This document shows, one piece after another, positions 19,056 through 28,216 of a stretch of DNA of 64,000 bases. Below the pieces are notes generated by a model. That model was not told where the DNA came from. It saw only the letters and a list, made by a program, of their open reading frames with translations, and searched no databases. Position 1 is the stretch's first letter. Every line of letters begins with the position of its first letter. The stretch is taken from positions 2,462,001 through 2,526,000 of the forward strand of contig NC_018178.1 in NCBI RefSeq assembly GCF_000279145.1. Direction: 5' to 3'. Position numbers and translations under genes: made by a program. The stretch comes from Melioribacter roseus P3M-2 (GTDB taxonomy: Bacteria > Bacteroidota > Ignavibacteria > Ignavibacteriales > Melioribacteraceae).

Positions 19056-22000
19056 ATGTTCAAACAATTTGACGAAAAAATCAATTATCCCAAAATCGAA
19101 GAAGAAATTCTGAAGTTCTGGCAGAAGAACAAAATATTCGAAAAGAGTATCGAAACTAGAGACGCTAATTCTCATTTTACATTTTACGAAGGACCTCCTA
19201 CGGTGAACGGGAAACCCGGCATACATCACGTTATGGCTCGAACTCTGAAAGATCTCGTATGCCGTTATAAAACGATGAAAGGTTTTCGCATACAACGCAA
19301 AGCCGGCTGGGATACGCACGGTCTTCCCATCGAAATTGCTCTCGAAAAAGAACTCGGATTTACTCAAAAATCGGATATCGAAAAATACGGCGTGGGTAAA
19401 TTCAATAAAAAAGCAAAAGAACTCGTTTACCATCACATAGAGATGAAAGAAGGATGGCGTACGCTTACCGAAAGAATGGGCTACTGGATTAATCTCGACG
19501 ATCCGTATATTACTTGTACGAACGAGTATATCGAATCTGTTTGGTGGGCGTTATCCGAATACTTCAAAAAAGGATTGATTTATAAAGGCTTTAAGATCGT
19601 TCCTCAATGTCCGCACTGCGAAACGCCATTGTCGTCGCATGAACTTGCTCTCGGCTATAAAGAAGTGCGCGATCCGAATGTGTACGTCAAGTTCAAAATG
19701 AAAGACGAAGACGCGTCGGTTCTGGTATGGACTACGACTCCCTGGACGTTAATTTCTAACGTGGCTCTTGCGGTCGGCGAGGATATCGATTATGTAAAGA
19801 TAAAAACCGAAAATCACGGCGCACTCTATCTGGCAAAAGCCCGACTTTCCGTTATTAAGGAAGATTACGAAGTATTGGAAGAACTGAAAGGGAAAGACCT
19901 GCTCGGTAGGGAATATGCGCCGTTGTTCGATTATATAAAAGTTAATAAACGGGCATGGTATATCGTATCCGGCGATTTTGTAAGCACCGAAGACGGTTCG
20001 GGAGTGGTGCACATTGCTCCGGCATTCGGCGCCGACGACTACGAAGTTTCTATGAAGTACGATCTGCCTTTCATACAGCCTGTTACAAAAAACGGACGCT
20101 TTACCGAAGAGGTTACTGATTTTGCGGGCAGACTGATCAAGTCAATCAAATTCGAAACACACGAAGAAAAAGGAGTCGATCCGGATATAATTCGAAATCT
20201 TAAAGAAAGAGGATTGGTCTACAGAGCTACTACCGATTACCTGCACTCCTACCCGCATTGCTGGCGATGCGACAATCCTTTAATCTATTATGCAAGAGAC
20301 AGCTGGTATATCAGAACCACTCAGGTGGCTCAAAGAATGATCGAACTCAATAAAACCATTAACTGGCATCCGCCGGAAGTCGGCGCAGGCAGGTTCGGCA
20401 ACTGGCTCGAGGAAAACAAGGATTGGTCGCTCTCGAGAGACAGATATTGGGGAACTCCGCTTCCTATATGGGTAAACGAAGACGGGGATATGTTTGCAGT
20501 CGGATCGATCGCGGAATTGAAAGAAGGCTTTGTGATAAGGGACGGAAAGAAGATTGCCGTGAAAGATTTACCCGAGGAAGAAATCGATTTGCATAAACCG
20601 TTTGTGGACGAAATTAAATTCGAAAAAGACGGTAAAATTTATTCACGAACGCCGGAACTGATCGACGTGTGGTTCGACAGCGGCGCCATGCCTTTCGCGC
20701 AATTCCATTATCCGTTCGAGAATAAAGAATTATTCGAAAAAAATTACCCGGCGGATTTTATTTGCGAGGGAATCGACCAGACGCGCGGCTGGTTCTATAC
20801 CTTGCATGCAATCGGCGCTATGCTTTTTGACAGCATTACTTTTAAGAATGTTATCGTAAACGAACTGGTGCTCGACAAAAACGGACTTAAAATGTCGAAG
20901 TCGAGAGGAAACACAGTCGATCCGTTCGCCTTATTCGAAAAGTACGGGGCGGATTCGACCCGCTGGTATTTGGTTACTACAAGTCCGCCTTGGAAACCGA
21001 CATTGTTCGACGAAGACGGAATTGTGGAAGTGCAAAGAAAATTTTTCGGCACGCTCGTTAACACATATTCGTTTTTTGCGCTTTATGCAAACATCGACAA
21101 ATTCACTTATAAAGAAGATACGATTCCTTACGAAGAACGCCCGGAAATCGACAGATGGATTATTTCCAAATTGAATGCGCTTGTGGAAGAATACGAAAAA
21201 TATATGGAAGACTACGATGTAACGAAAGCCGCACGCGCCGTATCGAATTTTACAATCGATCAATTGTCCAACTGGTATGTGCGCAGAAACAGGCGCCGGT
21301 TCTGGAAATCCGAAATAAATAAGAATAAATTATCGGCTTATCAAACTCTCTACGAATGTCTGCTTACAATTTCGAAATTGACCGCTCCTTTTGCCCCTTT
21401 CATTGCCGAAGAAATTTACCTTAATCTTAATTCGGCTACAAAGCGGGAAGAATACGAGTCGGTGCACCTGGCATACTATCCGAAACCGGGCTACAGGGAT
21501 AAAGAACTGGAAACCAAAATGGACGTGGCTCAGAGAGTGGTTTATCTGGCGCGTTCAATAAGAGCTAAAAATAATCTGAAAGTGCGTCAGCCGTTGCAAA
21601 AGATGATGGTCTATGTCGATAAAGACTTACGCGACGCGCTTGCAAAAATGAAAGAAGTTGTTTTGGAAGAAGTGAATATAAAGGAAATGGTAATTCTTGA
21701 AGACGATGCAGATATAGTAAATAAGAACGCTAAACCGAATTTCAAAACCATCGGTCCCAAATTCGGCAAACTCGTAAAAAAACTGGCAGAAAAGATAAAA
21801 GAACTGGATAAAGATTCGATTGCGCGTATTGAGAAAGGAGAGTTGGTTGAAATTGATGTCGATGGCGAAACCGTTTCGGTCGGCAGGGAAGACGTAGAAA
21901 TTGTCAGCAGCGAAATTGAAGGCTGGCTCGTTGAATCCGAAGAAGGCGTTACCGTTGCAATCGACACCGAACTGACCGAGGAACTTATTGCCGAAGGATA

Positions 22001-22247
22001 TGTAAGAGAATTCGTCAATAGAGTACAGAATATGAGAAAAGACCTCGATTTCGAAGTAACCGACAGAATTAATCTCTATGTAAACGGAGACGAAAAATTA
22101 ATTAAATATTTGAACGATTTCAGCGATTATATAACAAATGAAGTTCTTGCGAATACGATAATGTTTAATTCTGAAGGAGGCACTGTTCAGGAATGGGAAC
22201 TGGGGGATTATAAGTGCAAGATCGGTATTGAAAAAGCATTAAACTAG
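19056..22247 (+). CDS. ileS: Isoleucyl-tRNA synthetase
   Basis: A 1063-residue class I aminoacyl-tRNA synthetase. The HIGH-equivalent is GIHHV at residues 55-59 within FYEGPPTVNGKPG, and KMSKS lies at 612-616. WDTHGLPIE, QCPHCETPLSSHE, GIDQTRGWFYT and the editing-domain phrase VWTTTPWTLISNVALAV identify IleRS. The H-H-V form of the HIGH motif and the long C-terminal region ending in an anticodon-binding domain fit the eukaryote-like (type 2) IleRS found in many Bacteroidota relatives. It lies 26 bp after the membrane/coiled-coil gene and 13 bp before the zinc-finger gene. Confidence 0.96.
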   Translation: MFKQFDEKINYPKIEEEILKFWQKNKIFEKSIETRDANSHFTFYEGPPTVNGKPGIHHVMARTLKDLVCRYKTMKGFRIQRKAGWDTHGLPIEIALEKELGFTQKSDIEKYGVGKFNKKAKELVYHHIEMKEGWRTLTERMGYWINLDDPYITCTNEYIESVWWALSEYFKKGLIYKGFKIVPQCPHCETPLSSHELALGYKEVRDPNVYVKFKMKDEDASVLVWTTTPWTLISNVALAVGEDIDYVKIKTENHGALYLAKARLSVIKEDYEVLEELKGKDLLGREYAPLFDYIKVNKRAWYIVSGDFVSTEDGSGVVHIAPAFGADDYEVSMKYDLPFIQPVTKNGRFTEEVTDFAGRLIKSIKFETHEEKGVDPDIIRNLKERGLVYRATTDYLHSYPHCWRCDNPLIYYARDSWYIRTTQVAQRMIELNKTINWHPPEVGAGRFGNWLEENKDWSLSRDRYWGTPLPIWVNEDGDMFAVGSIAELKEGFVIRDGKKIAVKDLPEEEIDLHKPFVDEIKFEKDGKIYSRTPELIDVWFDSGAMPFAQFHYPFENKELFEKNYPADFICEGIDQTRGWFYTLHAIGAMLFDSITFKNVIVNELVLDKNGLKMSKSRGNTVDPFALFEKYGADSTRWYLVTTSPPWKPTLFDEDGIVEVQRKFFGTLVNTYSFFALYANIDKFTYKEDTIPYEERPEIDRWIISKLNALVEEYEKYMEDYDVTKAARAVSNFTIDQLSNWYVRRNRRRFWKSEINKNKLSAYQTLYECLLTISKLTAPFAPFIAEEIYLNLNSATKREEYESVHLAYYPKPGYRDKELETKMDVAQRVVYLARSIRAKNNLKVRQPLQKMMVYVDKDLRDALAKMKEVVLEEVNIKEMVILEDDADIVNKNAKPNFKTIGPKFGKLVKKLAEKIKELDKDSIARIEKGELVEIDVDGETVSVGREDVEIVSSEIEGWLVESEEGVTVAIDTELTEELIAEGYVREFVNRVQNMRKDLDFEVTDRINLYVNGDEKLIKYLNDFSDYITNEVLANTIMFNSEGGTVQEWELGDYKCKIGIEKALN

Positions 22248-22260
22248 TAACGGAGGAAAC

Positions 22261-22950
22261 ATGGCAAAGAAACAGACACAAAAAAAGAGCGCTGCTGATT
22301 CCAAAAAATCCGCTGCAAAGAGCGCGAAATCGAAAAAATCTGCTTCGGCTGTATCGAAAAAGAAAACTACAGGCAAAAAGGCTGTAACCAAATCTTCGAA
22401 AAAAGCAGCCGTTTCTAAGAAATCGACTTCCAAAGTTGCCGAAACAAAGTCGAAAAAAGCCCCGAAAAAAACGGAGAAGAAAAAAGTGGCGTCTGAAAAT
22501 AAAGTAGAAGTAATGTCCCCAACCAAAAAAATGAAGAAAATTCAGGGATATTCCAAGGCGGAACTCGAAGAATTCAAACAAATTATAATTGAAAAAAGAA
22601 ATGAAATAATCGAGCAGCTGCAGGCGCTCAAAGAACAAATGATGGACCCTACAACGGGACAGTATGTTAACGAAAATTCGCCTTATTCTCTTCATATGGC
22701 CGAACAAGGCACCGATGCAATGGAAAGAGAGAAACTCTATCTGTGGGCTCAACGTGAAAATAAATTTTTGGGATACCTCGACGAAGCTTTGCAAAGAATC
22801 GAAAACGGAACATACGGCATCTGCATCGAATGCATCGACGAGCCCCAGAATCTCTGTCCCACATGCCCCTTGATTCCAAAAGAAAGACTGAAAGCCGTGC
22901 CGCATACGCAGCATTGTTTGCAGGTTAAACAAAAAATGCAGTCCAAATAA
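22261..22950 (+). CDS. DksA/TraR-type zinc-finger protein with lysine-rich N-terminus
   Basis: A 229-residue protein in two parts. Residues 1-80 are lysine, alanine and serine rich, resembling a histone-H1-like tail. Residues 90-229 form a coiled coil (ELEEFKQIIIEKRNEIIEQLQ) and a DksA-like zinc module with GTYGIC(188)IEC(191) and IPKERLKAVPHTQHC(219). Between them is an extra C199-P-T-C202, while the usual final Cys-x-x-Cys keeps only C219. The protein probably acts on RNA polymerase through its secondary channel. A GGAGG lies 5 bp before the ATG. It lies between ileS and lspA. Confidence 0.85.
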   Translation: MAKKQTQKKSAADSKKSAAKSAKSKKSASAVSKKKTTGKKAVTKSSKKAAVSKKSTSKVAETKSKKAPKKTEKKKVASENKVEVMSPTKKMKKIQGYSKAELEEFKQIIIEKRNEIIEQLQALKEQMMDPTTGQYVNENSPYSLHMAEQGTDAMEREKLYLWAQRENKFLGYLDEALQRIENGTYGICIECIDEPQNLCPTCPLIPKERLKAVPHTQHCLQVKQKMQSK

Positions 22951-22965
22951 TCGACGGGATGTTAA

Positions 22966-23622
22966 GTGAAAGCGCTTTATGTAACACTATCGGTAATAAT
23001 AGTCGACCAGATAACCAAGTTGATCGTTAAGGGAATATCGATACCTTTTTTGAATATTCATCTGGAAGGCATGTCGTACGGCGAAAGCATCAACGTTATA
23101 GGCGACTTTTTTAAGATTACATTTGTTGAAAATCCGGGTTTAGCCTTCGGTATCGACGTCAACGACAGCGCAAAATTAGCGCTTTCAATATTTTCATTAA
23201 TTGCCAGCATTGGCATTTTCTATTACTTATATAAATCGAAACATCAAAAACTTGTCGTAAGGGTGGCGCTTGCCTTGATACTCGGCGGCGCAATCGGGAA
23301 TATGATAGACCGCACTTTCTACGGCGTTATTTACGGATATGCGCCGATTTTTTACGGCAGAGTAGTCGACTTTTTCAACGTCGATTTCTTTGACTTCACA
23401 ATATTGGGAAGGACTTACGACCGATGGCCAATTTTTAATATAGCCGACGCCTCCGTTACCGTCGGCGTAATTTTGTTGGTTATCTTTCACAGCAATGTAA
23501 AAGAAGATCTCCCGGAAAAAGAAACGGCTGTTCCGGAAGACAAGGCTAAAGAATATGATGAATTATCGACAATAAATTTGTCTGTGGCTGATGTCCAGGA
23601 TAGTAACGGAAAAGAAAATTAG
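22966..23622 (+). CDS. lspA: Lipoprotein signal peptidase (signal peptidase II)
   Basis: A 218-residue membrane protein from a GTG start. VIIVDQITKLIVK begins the first span. The catalytic aspartates are D115 in GGAIGNMIDRTFYG and D161 in FNIADASVTVGV, and VVDFFNV is also conserved. The enzyme cleaves prolipoproteins after lipidation in the inner membrane. A hydrophilic tail of about 40 residues follows the last span and is longer than in most LspA. The likely start of rluD overlaps its 3' end. Confidence 0.93.
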   Translation: MKALYVTLSVIIVDQITKLIVKGISIPFLNIHLEGMSYGESINVIGDFFKITFVENPGLAFGIDVNDSAKLALSIFSLIASIGIFYYLYKSKHQKLVVRVALALILGGAIGNMIDRTFYGVIYGYAPIFYGRVVDFFNVDFFDFTILGRTYDRWPIFNIADASVTVGVILLVIFHSNVKEDLPEKETAVPEDKAKEYDELSTINLSVADVQDSNGKEN

Positions 23623-24576
23623 AATTGAAATACCCCCGGGCAAAAAAAGGAAAGGATCGACGTTTTTCTTTCAAATGCAATCGAACATTCCACCCGCTCC
23701 AAAGTTCAGAAATTAATTAAGGCAGGGCTTGTACTCGTAAACGGCGAGAGTGTAAAATCGAATTATTTGGTTAATCCCGGAGATACGATCGACGTAACCA
23801 TTCCGATTCCTCCACGCCCGGAAGAAACCATACCCGAAGAAATTCCGCTCGATATAGTCTATGAAGACGAGTATTTATTAATCGTTAACAAGCCGCCCGG
23901 AATGGTTACTCATCCGGCGTTCGGTAATTACAGCGGAACTCTTGTAAACGCTCTTTTGGGTTATACCAATAAATTAAGTCAGCTCAACGACAACGTAAGA
24001 CCGGGAATAGTCCATAGGCTGGATAAGAATACCAGCGGATTGCTGTTGATTGCAAAAGACGAATGGACTCACGCGCAGCTGGCAAAACAATTTTCCGCTC
24101 ATACAATCGAAAGGGAATATTGGGCTGTTTGCTGGGGATTATTTAAAGAAAAAAAGGGCGAAGTTATAGGAAATATTGCGCGTTCGACAAAAGACAGAAA
24201 AATATTTGCAGTAAGCGAAAACCAGGGCAAATATGCGCATACGTTTTATGAAGTGATCGACGAATATGAATTTGCGTCGCTCGTTAAATTGAGATTGAAA
24301 ACAGGCAGAACTCACCAGATAAGGGTGCACATGTCACATATTCATCATCCGGTTTTCGGCGATCCCACTTACGGCGGAAGAAAAATTGTTTACGGCGCCG
24401 AACTACCGAAAATGAAAAGCAGGGTCGAAAATTTATTAAAAATTATGGAACGTCAGGCTCTTCACGCCAAAACGCTCGGTTTTATCCACCCGAATACCAA
24501 AGAGAAAGTGTTTTTTGACTCGGAGCCTCCGGAAGATTTTCGTCAGTTGTTGGCAAAACTTAAAAATACGCCCTAA
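23591..24576 (+). CDS. rluD: RluD-family 23S rRNA pseudouridine synthase, frameshifted at an A-run
   Basis: The catalytic domain is intact: VNKPPGMVTHPA, HRLDKNTSGLLL with the catalytic Asp encoded at 24022-24024, and LKTGRTHQIRVHMSHIHHPVFGD. The S4 RNA-binding domain (ERIDVFLSNAIEHSTRSKV) is in the same frame from about 23641, but that frame has a TGA at 23626 and no start codon before the S4 domain. The natural N-terminus (ATG 23591, MSRIVTEKKIRIEIPPGKK) lies in the neighbouring frame. The two join at the seven-A run 23642-23648; one extra A would restore a single frame. It is therefore a sequencing error, a slippage-expressed gene or a recent mutation. Confidence 0.85.
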
Positions 24577-24639
24577 ACTTTTTTTTATTTTTTACGATAA
24601 TAGATTGCCCTAAGGAACCATACAAACCAATCTTTTTAA

Positions 24640-24664
24640 GGACCACATTTATTGTGGTCCCCTC
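24640..24664 (+). terminator. Hairpin terminator after rluD
   Basis: GGACCACA (24640-24647) pairs with TGTGGTCC (24653-24660) with a 5-nt loop, followed by a weak CCTCCTTTT tract. It lies between the end of rluD and the convergent sensor kinase gene. Confidence 0.6.
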
Positions 24665-24667
24665 CTT

Positions 24668-26632
24668 TTAAATCTGTTTTTTAATCACCGTATGGATAAT
24701 TTCCAGGAGGTCTTCTTGTTCGTACGGTTTGGCTATGTAGTAATCGAATCCTTCTTTCAGGAGCTTCTTCTCGTCCCGCAGGAGGGCATACCCTGTAATC
24801 GCAATTAGAGGAAGATAGTTATAGCCGGGATTTTTTCTTACTTCCCTTGCAAAATCGATTCCCGAAGGACCGCTTCCGAGATTTATATCTACGAGGATGG
24901 CTGTGTAATTTCCGTGTTTTAATTTTTCAACGGCTTCGTAATAATCGAAAGCCGTGTCGACTTCGCAAACATCCTTGAGATAGAGACTTACAAGTTCCGC
25001 ATTGAGTATATTATCTTCTATACTGAGAATTCTGGGTTTGTTTTCTCCGGTGTGAATTATTTCATCTTTGTTCGGGACTCGTGATTCCTTTTCTGTTGGT
25101 TTTTGCTCTTTGCCGTTGAATGTTCCGGGCAGTGTTATAGTAAAAGTGGAGCCTTTGCCCAGTTCGCTTTCAACGCTGATGTCGCCGTTCATCAAATTTG
25201 CCATCTTTTTGGCTACAGCGAGTCCGAGTCCGCTGCCTTCGAAATTTCTTCTGATGCCTTCGCTAATCTGGCGGAATTCTCTGAAGATTTTTTCCTGGTC
25301 GTTTTTGGCTATGCCGATTCCGGTGTCGATTACTCTTATTACAGCCAGCGTTTGATTATTAGGGCCGTTCTTTGTGTCGACTTCAATTGTCACACCGCCT
25401 TTTTGAGTAAATTTAATCGCATTATCGACAATATGCATTAAAATTTGTTTGAACAGATTCTCGTCGGCAACTGCGTTAATATTATTGTCGAGTACTTTTA
25501 TATCGAAGGAAAGCGATTTCTCCGATGCCGTTTTATTATAGTTTGTAAGGAAATATTTTGTGTACGAGCCAAGATTGAATTCGGTTATGTTGATCGGTAT
25601 AGCGCCTGATTCGATTTCCGATAGATTGAGTATCGAATTGAGCGTAATGAGCAACCGCTTGCCGGATTTCAAAATCTTATCGACCATTTCGACCTGCTCG
25701 ATATTATTGAGGTCGTCTCTCAGCAGACTGGCAAATCCGATGATTCCGGTCAGCGGAGTTCTTAATTCGTGACTCATATTTGAAAGGAGAGTGGATTTGA
25801 GGCGATTAGCTTCTTCGGAACTGTCGAGAGCTCTCTTGAGTTCGAATTCCATCTCTTTCTTTTCTGTTATGTCTTCCTTGATGGCGAGGAAATTCGTTAT
25901 TTCGCCGTCTTCGTTACGGATGGGGGAGATGGTAACGGATTCCCAATAGAACTCGCCGTTTTTCTTTTTGTTTTTGAATTCGCCGCGCCATTCTCTGCCC
26001 GCCAAAATGTTTTCCCACAGGTCTTTGTAGACGTGGTCGGCGGTATAGCCCGACTTTAACAAACTCGTTTTTTTACCGTAGACCTCTTCGAAAAAATAAC
26101 CCGTTACTTCGGTGAATTTGGGATTCGTATATTCGATTCTTCCGTCGAGGTCGGTTATTATTATAATCGAAGAACTCTGGTCGACAATCCGGGTAAGTTT
26201 ATTAATTTGCTCGGAAATCTTTTTCTTCTCGGTAATGTCTCTTATGAATATTATATCAAAAACTTTATCTTCGGAAGGAATGGCTTTGTAATTAATTTCA
26301 ATGTCGAATTCTGTATAGTCTTTTTTAATACCTCGGGCGTGATAATTTTTTAGCTCGCCGGAAGAATTTCGGCATCCGTCGATTTTTTCTTTGAAACGAT
26401 CGACGCATTTATCCAGAAGAAATTCTGAAAACGGTTTGTTAATAAGCTGGTCTTTGTCGTTATAGCCGAATGTATGAGCGAAAATTTTATTGTGATAAAC
26501 TATCGAATAGTCGTTTAAGATTACAATTGCATCGAATGAGTTTTCGAATGCGTTGAATAATAGGGAATCGATATTTCCGGTCGACTTCATACTGCTGAAT
26601 AATTCCAATATTTTTGACAGATTATTATTCAT
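24668..26632 (-). CDS. PAS-PAS hybrid sensor histidine kinase with C-terminal receiver
   Basis: A 654-residue protein without membrane spans. Two PAS domains (about 20-130 and 145-255, the second with the PAC phrase GEFYWESVTISPIRNEDGEITNFLAIKEDITEKK) are followed by HisKA with LLSNMSHELRTPLTGI (H288), HATPase_c with DTGIGIAK and GSGLGLAVAKKM, and a receiver domain with phosphoacceptor D582 in AILVDINLG. It probably feeds a phosphorelay in response to a cytoplasmic redox or ligand signal. It is the second gene of a two-kinase minus-strand unit that is divergent from the chemotaxis operon; no dedicated output regulator is adjacent. Confidence 0.9.
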   Translation of the reverse strand: MNNNLSKILELFSSMKSTGNIDSLLFNAFENSFDAIVILNDYSIVYHNKIFAHTFGYNDKDQLINKPFSEFLLDKCVDRFKEKIDGCRNSSGELKNYHARGIKKDYTEFDIEINYKAIPSEDKVFDIIFIRDITEKKKISEQINKLTRIVDQSSSIIIITDLDGRIEYTNPKFTEVTGYFFEEVYGKKTSLLKSGYTADHVYKDLWENILAGREWRGEFKNKKKNGEFYWESVTISPIRNEDGEITNFLAIKEDITEKKEMEFELKRALDSSEEANRLKSTLLSNMSHELRTPLTGIIGFASLLRDDLNNIEQVEMVDKILKSGKRLLITLNSILNLSEIESGAIPINITEFNLGSYTKYFLTNYNKTASEKSLSFDIKVLDNNINAVADENLFKQILMHIVDNAIKFTQKGGVTIEVDTKNGPNNQTLAVIRVIDTGIGIAKNDQEKIFREFRQISEGIRRNFEGSGLGLAVAKKMANLMNGDISVESELGKGSTFTITLPGTFNGKEQKPTEKESRVPNKDEIIHTGENKPRILSIEDNILNAELVSLYLKDVCEVDTAFDYYEAVEKLKHGNYTAILVDINLGSGPSGIDFAREVRKNPGYNYLPLIAITGYALLRDEKKLLKEGFDYYIAKPYEQEDLLEIIHTVIKKQI

Positions 26633-26646
26633 CTGTTTTGTCCCCT

Positions 26647-27849
26647 TTATTCCGCTTTGGGCAGTGAAACATAGAATGTGGTTCCTTTATCGGGTTCGCT
26701 TTCGAACCAGATTTTGCCGTTGTTTAGTTCCACCATTTCTTTACATAACAACAATCCTAATCCCGAGCCGGGTTCGTTTTCGGTGCCGAGCATATTTACC
26801 TGCTCGCCCAATTTGAACAGTCTATCCTGCGTCTCTTTATCCATTCCAATGCCCTGGTCGCTTACAGACACTTCTATGCTTCCATTCGTTCGTCTGCCGT
26901 TGATAATGATCGCGCCTCCTCGCCTTGAGAATTTGATGGCGTTAGATAACAGATTTCGGAAAACCATCTGAACCATATTCTCGTCTGCATACGCAATGAG
27001 GCTTTCGCTCAAATAATTTATTACAGTCAGATTCTTATTATTGAGCGCGTGTTTGTTCAGTTCGATGATGTTGCTGTATACTTCCGTCAAATTAACTTTG
27101 ACCGGATTGACCTTTACCTGTCCGAGTAAAAGTCGCGACCAGTTGAGAAGTTCGTCGACCAGATTATAAAGATTTTTAACCGATGATTTTGCATAGCCCA
27201 GATAACGTCTCAGTTCTTCGGGATTCAATTCGTCGAATGTCTCGGAAATAATATCGAATATACCGAGCAAACCTTGAAACGGGCTTTTTAAATCGTGTGC
27301 AATCAGGGATATAAATTTATCTTTTGCGTTTAGTTCTTCTCTTAATTCTCTGTTTTCTACTTTCAATTTTTGGATGTTTTCTTCTTCGGCGACATCTTTT
27401 GTAGTTCCGGATTGCTCAACTTCGACAACGGGTAAATTCCCGGTGAGAGTCAAACCGCCTCTGACTTTTTCGGATATATCGAGAAAAGCCCAGAGTCTAG
27501 TCTCCTGCGACAATCCCCGAATGGGATACGTAACCATTTTGATGTATCTGTTGCCCTTTACCGGTAATACCGCGCTGAAATTACGGGTGAAGTCTAATTT
27601 GAGTTTTTCGACAGGTTCTATATTGATTAAGTCGCTTAATAAGTTTTCTTTTATGTACTCGAATAATCTGTCCGTTTGAGAAGTAACATCGGAATCGAAT
27701 CCGATATTCAGCAGATTATAAAGAGAGCTGTTTGTGTGGATTATATTGCCGCTTTTGTCCGATACAAAATATCCCACGTCGAAACTGTTAAGCAGAGTAA
27801 ATAATGCTTGAAGATGGCTGTTGTCGATATTTTTTGAATTAAGTGCCAT
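26647..27849 (-). CDS. PAS-domain sensor histidine kinase
   Basis: A 400-residue soluble kinase. The N-terminal part (FDVGYFVSDKSGNIIHTNSSLYNLL) is a PAS domain, followed by a short coiled coil, HisKA with FISLIAHDLKSPFQGLLG (H185), and HATPase_c with N-box FRNLLSNAIKFS, DQGIGMDK and GSGLGLLLCKEMVELNNG. The AHDLKSP form of the H-box is usual for soluble Bacteroidota-type kinases. It is 14 bp upstream of the hybrid kinase and starts at the 367-bp intergenic region facing the chemotaxis operon, so a link with motility control is possible but not shown. Confidence 0.88.
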   Translation of the reverse strand: MALNSKNIDNSHLQALFTLLNSFDVGYFVSDKSGNIIHTNSSLYNLLNIGFDSDVTSQTDRLFEYIKENLLSDLINIEPVEKLKLDFTRNFSAVLPVKGNRYIKMVTYPIRGLSQETRLWAFLDISEKVRGGLTLTGNLPVVEVEQSGTTKDVAEEENIQKLKVENRELREELNAKDKFISLIAHDLKSPFQGLLGIFDIISETFDELNPEELRRYLGYAKSSVKNLYNLVDELLNWSRLLLGQVKVNPVKVNLTEVYSNIIELNKHALNNKNLTVINYLSESLIAYADENMVQMVFRNLLSNAIKFSRRGGAIIINGRRTNGSIEVSVSDQGIGMDKETQDRLFKLGEQVNMLGTENEPGSGLGLLLCKEMVELNNGKIWFESEPDKGTTFYVSLPKAE

Positions 27850-28100
27850 TAGAGATATTCTAATATAAAAAAGTTATCTGATTTTTCCGCCGATAAACTC
27901 GGATTTTTCCCTTCCGTATTGCAAGCCTTCCGCGCAAATACAAACCGAATTTTATTACACAATATTATTATCGGAAAAAATATTTAATTATTTAATTTTT
28001 TTTGAAAAAGAAAATGAATAATAGCGGACAAAATATATTCATTTTTTTGCTAAAACTTTTGTCAAATAGTTCGATAATAGGATGAAGAATTTTTGGCAGC

Positions 28101-28116
28101 TGGCTAATATTCGACA
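28101..28116 (+). promoter_or_regulatory. Upstream dyad of the chemotaxis operon (enhancer-binding site candidate)
   Basis: TGGCTAATATTCGACA matches the left half and centre of the shared motif TGGCTAATAATAGCCA found before three other motility operons. Its centre is 61 bp upstream of the -24 GG. A weaker similarity lies 18 bp upstream (28083-28098). Confidence 0.7.
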
Positions 28117-28167
28117 CTATTGAAAATAAAATCGGTTAAAAAGAGTTATTAAAAGCCGTTAAAAAAC

Positions 28168-28182
28168 AGGCATATTTATTGT
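28168..28182 (+). promoter_or_regulatory. Sigma-54-like -24/-12 promoter of the chemotaxis operon
   Basis: AGGCAT-N5-TTGT with GG at 28169-28170 and the -12 G at 28181, so GG-N10-G spacing is exact. The ATG of the first gene is 36 bp from the -12 G. The -12 element ends in T, not the consensus C. Confidence 0.6.
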
Positions 28183-28216
28183 ATAAGTAAACCGAACAAA
28201 AAAATATAAGAGAATT

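Larger units (their letters stand above)
27850..28216. other. Divergent intergenic region between the sensor-kinase pair and the chemotaxis operon
   Basis: These 367 bp are AT-rich and contain no credible gene or RNA. They hold the sigma-54-like element and its upstream dyad for the chemotaxis operon (listed separately), and presumably the promoter for the kinase pair, which I cannot pinpoint. Confidence 0.7.

Noticed and set aside
22165-22932. 255-codon open frame on the minus strand
   Set aside because: It is antisense to the Lys/Ala-rich DksA-like gene and encodes a Phe/Arg-rich shadow without domains.
23767-24576. Taking TTG 23767 as the rluD start
   Set aside because: This would remove the S4 domain, which is clearly encoded in the same frame from 23641; the frameshift explanation is better.
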